Shown one piece after another: positions 1 through 5,257 of a DNA stretch of 12,051 nucleotides. The position numbers were made by a program, and so were the translations under genes. Origin of the DNA: Pseudomonas sp. UBA4194 (GTDB lineage Bacteria; Pseudomonadota; Gammaproteobacteria; Pseudomonadales; Pseudomonadaceae); contig NZ_DFUE01000047.1 of the NCBI RefSeq assembly GCF_002379585.1, positions 1 through 12,051 of the forward strand. The letters are read 5' to 3'. The first letter of the stretch is position 1. Each line of letters starts with the position of its first letter. The notes below the pieces were generated by a model. The model did no database searches. It was given only the letters and a program-made list of their open reading frames with translations, and was not told the DNA's origin.

Positions 1-433
1 TTAGCGGCGCGCGTGCCGTGGTTCCCGCCGCCGCTGCATGGCGCCGGCGCAAGGTCTAGCGCCACCTGGGGCACCGCCGTAAGCGTGGGCCGGCCAGCAC
101 ACGTTAGTCCTGCAGCGTGCCGGCACCTGCGCGGCGGCTCACGGCACCTGTAGCACCGGCGTAAGCCGGGGCCGGCCATCACACGGTATTCCTGTGATGT
201 TAGGGCATCTGCGACGCGGCTCACGGCACCTGGAGCACCGGCGTGAGCCGGGTCCGGCCATCACGCGGTGTCCCTGTCATGTTACGGCGTCTGTGACGCG
301 GCTCACGCCGCTGCTACACGGCGTATGCGACATGCTCACGGCACCTGTAGCACCGGCGTGAGCCGGGTCCGGCCGTAACACGGTGTTCCTGTGATGGTGC
401 GGCGTCTGTGACGCGGCTTACGCCGCTGCTACG
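1..433. repeat. Degenerate tandem repeat array, 82-bp period, with internal hairpins
   Basis: Units begin with CACCTG at about 63, 145, 227 and 342. The first three are exactly 82 bp apart. The fourth is displaced by 33 bp because unit 3 carries an extra segment (about 309-341, starting CCGCTGCTACACGGCG) that resembles positions 1-62. Units 2-4 contain a perfect hairpin, CCGGC with a GTAA or GTGA loop and GCCGG (156-169 in unit 2). A second one, CATCACA/TGTGATG (177-183 with 193-199), is perfect in unit 2 and decayed in the others. I see no credible gene here: open frames are short and follow the repeat. The array ends near CGCCGCTGCTACGGG, which looks like Pseudomonas REP-type sequence. Its family is not recognised. 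Confidence 0.8.
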
Positions 434-552
434 GGTTGTGGGTTTCCATTTCCACTTTGTGGGGTTTTGAAAGGCCAGAATGGGATATGTGTGGGCGAAA
501 TACAGCCGTTCAGCGCCACGACATTGACCCTTATATCCAGTTGATAGCTCGG

Positions 553-597
553 AATAACAAACGGTTACTTTTCGAACTAAGCAACTTTGCACATCAT
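553..597 (+). promoter_or_regulatory. Candidate tonB promoter and regulator site
   Basis: This is the AT-richest stretch before tonB. It contains AATAACAAACGGTTACTT (553-570), an imperfect inverted repeat (AATAAC with GTTACTT), followed by a poor -35 TTTTCG (569-574), a 17-nt spacer and CATCAT (592-597) as a possible -10. CAAACGG followed by CTTTT also occurs in a similar arrangement upstream of the binding-protein gene on the minus strand. A LysR-type activator such as CysB is a reasonable guess for a sulfur regulon, but the site was not matched to a formal consensus. The remaining stretch, 434-661, shows no supported gene. Confidence 0.35.
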
Positions 598-661
598 CTG
601 CTCGCCGAAGGGGCGACTTAGACACGCTCATTCATGATCAACCCTTCAACAGGAGCAACGA

Positions 662-1477
662 ATGAATAACCTCAAGGCCGCCATGGAGGTGCGCTGGCAA
701 CCGGTTCCGGGCGAGTTGCTCGACCTGGGCCGGGTGTTTCGCGAACCGCTGGGCGAGCTGCGCCTGCAGCGCGTGCCGAAACGGATTCTCGGGCGCCAGG
801 AGGGCGTTCTGCTCGGTGTCTTCGCGCTGGTGTTGCACGGAGCGGTGATCTACTGGGTCAGCCAGGCGCCCGCGCCCGTGCTGCCGGTGGTGCCGCCGGA
901 GATTCCACCGATGACCATCGAGTTTGCGCAACCGGCGCCGCCTGTGGTGGAGACACCGCCGCCGCCACCAGAACCCGTGGCGACGCCTGTGGTGGAACCG
1001 CCACCGCCGGTGGAGGACGAACTGGCCAGCAAGCCGCCACCGCCGCCCAAGCCCAAACCCAAGCCAGTGGTCAAGAAGGAGGTGCCCAAACCTGTGCCCA
1101 AGCCGGTGCAGCAAGTGCCAGCGCCACCGACTCCGCCGCAACCGGTTGCCGCACCAACACCGCCTGCGCCGCCTGCACCGCCCGCGCCAAAACCGATCAC
1201 CCCGGCTTCGGCCAACGCTGGCTATCTGCACAACCCGGCGCCCGAGTACCCGGCCCTGGCCATGCGCCGCAACTGGGAAGGGACCGTGTTGTTGCGTGTG
1301 CACGTGCTGGCCAGCGGCAAGCCCAGCGAGATTCAGGTGCAGACCAGCAGTGGCCGCACCCAGTTGGATGACGCCGCGCTCGCTGCGGTAAAACGCTGGA
1401 GCTTCGTCCCAGCCAAGCAGGGCAATGACCCGATCGATGGCTGGGTCAGCGTACCGATCGACTTCAAACTGCGTTAA
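662..1477 (+). CDS. tonB: TonB energy transducer protein
   Basis: Inner-membrane anchored periplasmic protein that carries proton-motive energy from ExbB-ExbD to outer-membrane receptors. The 271-residue product has a cytoplasmic N-terminal extension of about 45 residues, longer than in E. coli TonB and reminiscent of Pseudomonas TonB1. One membrane helix follows at about 48-66 (GVLLGVFALVLHGAVIYWV) and includes His59, the likely counterpart of the essential helix histidine. A long Pro-rich spacer with PPPPP and KPKPKP runs is at about 69-185. The C-terminal TonB domain at about 190-271 contains YPALAMRRNWEG, LRVHV, LDDAALAAVKRWSFVPA and the final VPIDFKLR. The start is supported by AGGAG about 8 nt upstream. 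exbB follows after 84 nt. Its position beside an organosulfur receptor cluster suggests a TonB paralogue serving that receptor, which is inference. Confidence 0.95.
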   Translation: MNNLKAAMEVRWQPVPGELLDLGRVFREPLGELRLQRVPKRILGRQEGVLLGVFALVLHGAVIYWVSQAPAPVLPVVPPEIPPMTIEFAQPAPPVVETPPPPPEPVATPVVEPPPPVEDELASKPPPPPKPKPKPVVKKEVPKPVPKPVQQVPAPPTPPQPVAAPTPPAPPAPPAPKPITPASANAGYLHNPAPEYPALAMRRNWEGTVLLRVHVLASGKPSEIQVQTSSGRTQLDDAALAAVKRWSFVPAKQGNDPIDGWVSVPIDFKLR

Positions 1478-1561
1478 CACCGAATTCTGCTTCACCTCGC
1501 GGGCTACCTGACAAAAGGCGCGTCGCAACACCCAAACGCCTAACTACAGAGACGCCTTGCC

Positions 1562-2287
1562 ATGAATCTTCTTACAGACTCTCCTTTTGCCTCCGTCGAG
1601 CACTCGGTCATCTGGTTGCTCATTCTGTTCTCCGTTGCCACCTGGGGTCTGGCCTTGCTGAAAGGCCTGCAGTTTGCCCGCCTCAAAGGTCAGGATCGCA
1701 AATTCCACAAGCAGTTCTGGGCGGCTTCCAGCCTGGATTCAGCCGCGCACCTCGCCCAGGAACAGCCAGGCGCTGCCGCTCGCGTTGCCCAGTCCGGCTA
1801 CGCCGCCATCCAGGTCAATGAAAGTACGCAAACCGACCTGAGCCAGGCCATCAACCACCAGGACCGCCTGGAGCGCGCCTTGCGCCAACAGATCGTGCGG
1901 GAGCGTCGCTCCCTGGAAACAGGCCTGGCGGTGCTGGCCAGTATCGGTAGCACCTCACCGTTCATTGGTTTGTTCGGCACCGTGTGGGGCATCATGTCAG
2001 CGCTCAAAGGCATCAGCGCGGCAGGCTCGGCCAGCCTCGAAACCGTGGCCGGCCCGATCGGTGCCGCGCTGGTCGCCACAGGCGTGGGCATTGCCGTCGC
2101 TGTACCGGCAGTGCTGGTCTACAACTACTTCCTGCGCCGCCTGAAGCTGACCGCAGCCGACCTCGACGACTTCGCCCACGACTTCTACAGCCTGGCGCAG
2201 AAGCACGCTTTCCGTGTGGTGCAGCATCCGGCCTTGGCCAAAAACGGCGCTACCGCTAGCGGTCGCAAAGTGAAGGAGGCGTCCTGA
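1562..2287 (+). CDS. exbB: ExbB proton channel component of the TonB complex
   Basis: MotA/TolQ/ExbB family inner-membrane protein; its oligomer with ExbD uses the proton gradient to energise TonB. The product has 241 residues, close to the usual length. Helix 1 is at about 15-36, and a large cytoplasmic loop follows with basic, Gln/Glu-rich coiled sequence. Helix 2 is at about 123-146 with the family signature SIGSTSPFIGLFGTVWGI, and helix 3 is at about 165-187 (ALVATGVGIAVAVPAVLV). Thr140 and Thr173 have the same 33-residue spacing as the channel threonines T148 and T181 of E. coli ExbB. The ribosome binding site before the ATG is weak (AGAGACG). Its TGA is 1 nt before the exbD start, so translation is probably coupled. 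Confidence 0.95.
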   Translation: MNLLTDSPFASVEHSVIWLLILFSVATWGLALLKGLQFARLKGQDRKFHKQFWAASSLDSAAHLAQEQPGAAARVAQSGYAAIQVNESTQTDLSQAINHQDRLERALRQQIVRERRSLETGLAVLASIGSTSPFIGLFGTVWGIMSALKGISAAGSASLETVAGPIGAALVATGVGIAVAVPAVLVYNYFLRRLKLTAADLDDFAHDFYSLAQKHAFRVVQHPALAKNGATASGRKVKEAS

Positions 2288-2288
2288 T

Positions 2289-2690
2289 ATGGCTTTTTCT
2301 ACCCAAGACAGCGATGAAGTGCTCAGCGAGATCAACGTAACGCCACTGGTGGACGTGATGCTGGTGCTGCTGGTGGTGTTCATCGTTACCGCGCCGCTGC
2401 TGACCAACTCGATCCCGATCAACCTGCCCAAGACCGAAGCGGTCGCCCCGGCCGAGCAGAAAGACCCGCTGGTGGTGAGCATCGACGGTCAGGGCAAGTT
2501 GTTCATCAACAAGGACGAGATCAAGCCTGATCTGCTCCAGACCAACCTGCAGGCGGCCAAGCAGAAGGACCCGGAGGTGCGGGTGCAGTTGCAGGCCGAT
2601 GATGGGGTGAACTATGGCGAGGTGGCGCGAGCCATGGCGTCGATCGAAAAGGCTGGGATTACCAAGTTGGCAGTGATTACGGCGAAGTAG
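2289..2690 (+). CDS. exbD: ExbD biopolymer transport protein
   Basis: Partner of ExbB in the proton-driven TonB motor, with one membrane helix and a periplasmic domain. The 133-residue product is of normal family length. The N-terminal ExbD/TolR signature EINVTPLVDVMLVLLVVFIV (14-33) is intact. Asp22 is the equivalent of the proton-carrying Asp25 of E. coli ExbD. The periplasmic domain ends with YGEVARAMASIEKAGITKLAVIT, typical of the family. A strong AAGGAGG at 2273-2279 lies inside the end of exbB, and ATG follows the exbB stop after one base. The TAG stop falls in the first bases of a repeat segment (from 2687) that recurs near 11758, so the repeat abuts the gene end directly. Confidence 0.96.
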   Translation: MAFSTQDSDEVLSEINVTPLVDVMLVLLVVFIVTAPLLTNSIPINLPKTEAVAPAEQKDPLVVSIDGQGKLFINKDEIKPDLLQTNLQAAKQKDPEVRVQLQADDGVNYGEVARAMASIEKAGITKLAVITAK

Positions 2691-2896
2691 GTTGGATCGG
2701 TGGTGAATGGTCCCCTCACCCCAGCCCTCTCCCTGAGGGAGAGGGAGCCGTACGGTGGTGTTGCGGATATCGCGGTCCGCTTTGAGCGCCCTCTCTGTCA
2801 GGGAGAGGGAGCCGTGCGGTGGTGTTGCAGATATCACGGTCCGCTTTTAGCTCCCTCTCCCTCAGGGAGAGGGCTGGGGTGAGGGGACCATTCACC
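2687..2896. repeat. Compound palindromic repeat: 47-bp inverted arms around two 64-bp tandem units
   Basis: Positions 2702-2748 and 2850-2896 are perfect inverted copies over 47 bp; they contain GGTCCCCTCACCCCAGCCCT and its complement. Between them, a segment with GAGGGAGCCGTNCGGTGGTG is repeated with a period of 64 bp (GAGCCG at 2745 and at 2809). Each unit also has a CCCTCTCCCT-like/AGGGAGAGGG hairpin. A related copy lies at 11758-11870. CCCCTCACCCCAGCCCTCTC repeats are familiar intergenic elements in gammaproteobacteria (established knowledge). On RNA this would fold into a very stable stem just after exbD and may serve as its transcription terminator or 3' stabiliser, which is inference. 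No protein frame is supported here. Confidence 0.85.
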
Positions 2897-2905
2897 CACG
2901 GTATC

Positions 2906-3493
2906 CCAGGGGAATACCACTTCAACGGCATCATCCTCACCGACGGGCTGATCACCAACAGCTGTACCGATGAATGCCTGACCGGCAGCCCGCCCGGTCA
3001 GGATCCGAACAAGGCCTATGCAAAATATGGCATGCCATGGGGCGTGGAAGGCCTGACCGAGAAGCAGCGCTTCATCAAGGCGGTGGAAGCGGGGGTCGAC
3101 CAGTTCGGCGGCACCTTCAATACCCAGTTCCTGATCGAGGCGGTGAAGGAGGGCAGCGTGCCGGTGGCGCGGATCGATACGTCTGTGGTGCGGTTGCTGG
3201 TGCAGAAATTCCAGCTCGGGCTGTTCGAAAACCCGTATGCCGATGAAGCTGCTGCGACGAGCCTGGTGGGCAATACAGCGTTCAAGGCGCAGGGCTTGGA
3301 GGCGCAGCGCCGCTCCCTGGTGCTGCTGCAGAACAACCGCAATACCTTGCCACTCAAGCCTGGCAGCAAGGTCTATCTGGTGGGCATCGATTCGGAGCAG
3401 GCCCTGCAGCCGCCGACATTGCCCTGGTACGCCTGAATGCGCCGTTCGAGCGTTGCTCCGCTGTACCCCATCTATTTCGGACTGGGCTACTGA
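2906..3493 (+). pseudogene. Glycoside hydrolase family 3 (beta-glucosidase-like) gene remnant
   Basis: The readable frame gives FNGIILTDGLITN, MPWGVEGLTEKQRFIKAVEA, GVDQFGGTFN, then VARIDTSVVRLLVQKFQLGL and FENPYADE, all hallmarks of the second half of a family 3 glycosidase. The Asp in ILTDG is the probable catalytic nucleophile. The 5' half, with signal peptide and the start of the barrel, is missing; homology begins just right of the palindromic repeat. The frame shifts at about 3409-3412: the old frame stops at 3434-3436, while frame +1 continues as ADIALVRLNAPFE. That then jumps to APLYPIYFGLGY and a TGA at 3491-3493, the usual C-terminal end of these enzymes, implying an internal deletion near 3450. 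It is thus 5'-truncated, frameshifted and internally deleted, and should give no active enzyme. Confidence 0.85.
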
Positions 3494-3506
3494 CGCGTCG
3501 GGTACA

Positions 3507-3526
3507 GGGAGCGTGCCGACGCTCCC
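3507..3526. terminator. Hairpin between convergent gene ends
   Basis: GGGAGCGT, loop GCCG, ACGCTCCC is a perfect 8-bp stem with a 4-nt loop. It lies 13 nt after the stop of the GH3 remnant and 13 nt beyond the stop of the minus-strand membrane-protein gene, so it could terminate both strands. Neither side has a clear T-run, so efficiency is uncertain. Confidence 0.55.
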
Positions 3527-3539
3527 AGAGCGGTTTCAC

Positions 3540-4220
3540 CTAGTGGGCATAGTGCGCAGCGACGGGCTCGGAAACCCGCACCCGGCGGCGCACCCAATGC
3601 TCCAGGCACGCACACAGCCAGATGCTGTAGGCCATCAACTCGACGCCTTCCTCGACCGCGGTTTTCGCCAGCCGCGCATAGCCTTCACCGAGGATGTGGT
3701 GCCAGAAAACGCCCATGCCAAACACTCGGGAGAAGATCAGCACGGCCATGCCGGTCGATAACGCCGCGAACGTCGGGCTGCGCATGAATGCTGCCAGGTC
3801 GGTTGCGGTGCGTCTGCGATTGGCTGGCTTCAGGGCAAAGAACACCGCGCTGCCGGCGATGGCCAGGCAGGGCCACAGCCAGGCGCTGTGGCTGATCGGA
3901 TCGAACAGGCCATCAAGCTCACGCATCAACAGGGCAGCGAAGAAGCCCGCCGCCAGTACATCGAACCCGCCTCGTGCACCGGGGGCGGGTGCCGACCAGA
4001 ACAGCCAGGCGCACAGCAGCAACATGACTTCCTGAGTGATCTCGGTGAACGAGATTTCCAGTATCTCGGTGTTGAACACCGACACGTCCAGCCAGACCAT
4101 CCAGAAAGCAAAGCCGGCGATCAGGCACTTCATGAGGCTGAACGAGAGTGATAAACGCAAATCGGTAGGGCGAGTGGACAACTGAATCTCCAAGGAGCGA
4201 GGCAAAATGCAGTCGGCCAT
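3540..4220 (-). CDS. Unknown multi-pass inner-membrane protein
   Basis: The product is up to 226 residues and I recognise no named family. Hydrophobic segments suggest about six helices: about 28-47 (FSLMKCLIAGFAFWMVWLDV), 61-76, 84-98, 115-129, 150-168 and 191-206. The N-terminal helix is preceded by a polar, partly basic stretch, and the C-terminal tail (RRRVRVSEP) is basic. A late conserved-looking stretch, ARLAKTAVEEGVELMAYSI, is acidic and partly buried and resembles a motif I associate with other uncharacterised membrane proteins. The ATG at 4220 has no ribosome binding site. A TTG at 4179-4181 has CCTTGGAG (4188-4195) at good spacing and would give 213 residues, so the true start may be there. 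It lies 114 nt after the dioxygenase gene with an AT-rich gap, so it may have its own promoter. A link to organosulfur use is unproven. Confidence 0.75.
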   Translation of the reverse strand: MADCILPRSLEIQLSTRPTDLRLSLSFSLMKCLIAGFAFWMVWLDVSVFNTEILEISFTEITQEVMLLLCAWLFWSAPAPGARGGFDVLAAGFFAALLMRELDGLFDPISHSAWLWPCLAIAGSAVFFALKPANRRRTATDLAAFMRSPTFAALSTGMAVLIFSRVFGMGVFWHHILGEGYARLAKTAVEEGVELMAYSIWLCACLEHWVRRRVRVSEPVAAHYAH

Positions 4221-4285
4221 TTGAAGAGCTAAGCTATTGAAAGAGAACTGATTTAAATTGATAGCGGTTATTGATCGATATGATG

Positions 4286-4313
4286 AGCGACTGCACGCCG
4301 AGCGGCAGTCGCT
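4286..4313 (-). terminator. Possible terminator after the dioxygenase gene
   Basis: AGCGACTGC (4286-4294) and GCAGTCGCT (4305-4313) form a perfect 9-bp stem with a 10-nt loop, 21 nt past the dioxygenase stop. On the minus strand it is followed by CATCATATCGATC rather than a T-run, so it may be a weak terminator or 3' stabiliser. The AT-rich sequence beyond it (4221-4280) could hold a promoter for the membrane-protein gene, but I cannot place clear -35 and -10 boxes. Confidence 0.45.
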
Positions 4314-4334
4314 GTTCTGGACACTTGCGCCGGG

Positions 4335-5195
4335 TCAACCCACCGGCGCACGACGCACCCGATGCGGAATGTCATCATCGGCAATCAGTACCCGCTCCAT
4401 CACCCGTTCGAAATCGCCGTAGTTGTAGACCGGGTAGTGAAGCAGGGCGCGGTTGTCCCAGAAGGCCACGGTGCCCGGTGTCCATTTGAAGCGCACGTGG
4501 TACTCCGGATTGCTGAACTCCTTGAGCAGTTGCGCGACCAGTGCGCGGCTGTCTTCCACGGACCAGCCGATGACTTGTGGGCTCATGGAGAAATTGATGA
4601 ACAACGCGTCCTCGCCGGTTTCCGGATGGGTGCGCACCAGCGGATGGGCGAGGATGGGGTAGTCGTAACCGACCTTGTCCAGTGATGACTTGAAGTTGTG
4701 GGTCACCGACAGCGTATCGATGCGCGCCTTGAGCTCGGCGGACAGGCCGCGGTACACCTGGCCGCTGTCGGCCCAAACGGTGTCGCCGCCGACCTCTGGC
4801 AAGGACACCGCCCGCAGCACCGCCCCGTAGGTGGGTTTGAGCATCCAACTGGTGTCGGTATGCCAACGGCCCTTGCGGGCGTCGCCATAGATGTCCTTGG
4901 CCTCGCTGGCCAGAATCAGGTGGGCCTGGGGTTTGCTGCGGTCCTCTTGCCGGGTGGTGGGGTGCACGTACAACTCACCGAACTGCCCGGCGAAGGCGAT
5001 CTGCTGTTCGCTGCTGATGTGTTGGTCGCGGAAGAAGATCACCTTGTGCTTGAGCAGCAGTGCATGGATGTCGTCGCGCTGCGACGGGCTCAAGGGCTTG
5101 CTCAGGTCAACGCCGGAAATCTCGGCACCCAGGGTGGGTTCCAGGCGGGTGACCTTGAGCGTGTCGTGCAAAGCTACGATGTTTTCGGCAGGCAT
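4335..5195 (-). CDS. TauD/AtsK-family 2-oxoglutarate-dependent dioxygenase (alkylsulfatase- or sulfonate-type)
   Basis: Cytoplasmic Fe(II)/2-oxoglutarate enzyme expected to hydroxylate the carbon bearing a sulfate ester or sulfonate, which then breaks down to an aldehyde plus sulfate or sulfite, with succinate and CO2 formed. The product has 286 residues, near TauD and AtsK. The iron ligands are visible as His112 and Asp114 in WHTDTSW and His253 in NRALLHYPVYNYGDFERVMER. Arg264 lies 11 residues after the distal His, the spacing of the 2-oxoglutarate-binding Arg in TauD and AtsK. Arg268 lies at +15, matching the Arg that binds sulfonate or sulfate in those enzymes. GGDTVWA supplies the 2-oxoglutarate-contacting Thr139. 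ATG at 5193-5195 has AGAGGA upstream; longer open frame to 5489 overlaps the receptor gene and is not protein-like. The gene sits 62 nt after the receptor stop. Exact substrate, sulfate ester or sulfonate, cannot be read from sequence; P. putida AtsK shares the catalytic spacing but differs elsewhere. Confidence 0.92.
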   Translation of the reverse strand: MPAENIVALHDTLKVTRLEPTLGAEISGVDLSKPLSPSQRDDIHALLLKHKVIFFRDQHISSEQQIAFAGQFGELYVHPTTRQEDRSKPQAHLILASEAKDIYGDARKGRWHTDTSWMLKPTYGAVLRAVSLPEVGGDTVWADSGQVYRGLSAELKARIDTLSVTHNFKSSLDKVGYDYPILAHPLVRTHPETGEDALFINFSMSPQVIGWSVEDSRALVAQLLKEFSNPEYHVRFKWTPGTVAFWDNRALLHYPVYNYGDFERVMERVLIADDDIPHRVRRAPVG

Positions 5196-5257
5196 GTTGT
5201 CGTCCTCTTGTTGGAAGCACAGCGTTGCAAAGACCACCGGGGTGGCCACGGGGTAAA

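Noticed and set aside
1..433. CRISPR-like array
   Set aside because: Units are 82 bp with divergence throughout and no short identical repeat alternating with unique spacers.
436..621. 61-codon plus-strand ORF before tonB
   Set aside because: No ribosome binding site, composition not protein-like, and it covers the likely tonB promoter.
638..1531. 297-codon minus-strand ORF, Arg/His-rich
   Set aside because: Shadow of the Pro-rich tonB coding sequence; low-complexity translation with no start signal.
2700..2958. Small ORFs inside the palindromic repeat
   Set aside because: Translations are products of repeat DNA (PLTPALSLRERE-type peptides) that arise wherever this repeat occurs.
3237..3761. 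174-codon plus-strand ORF across the GH3 remnant end
   Set aside because: It mixes an out-of-frame part of the remnant with antisense of the membrane protein gene and has no start signal.
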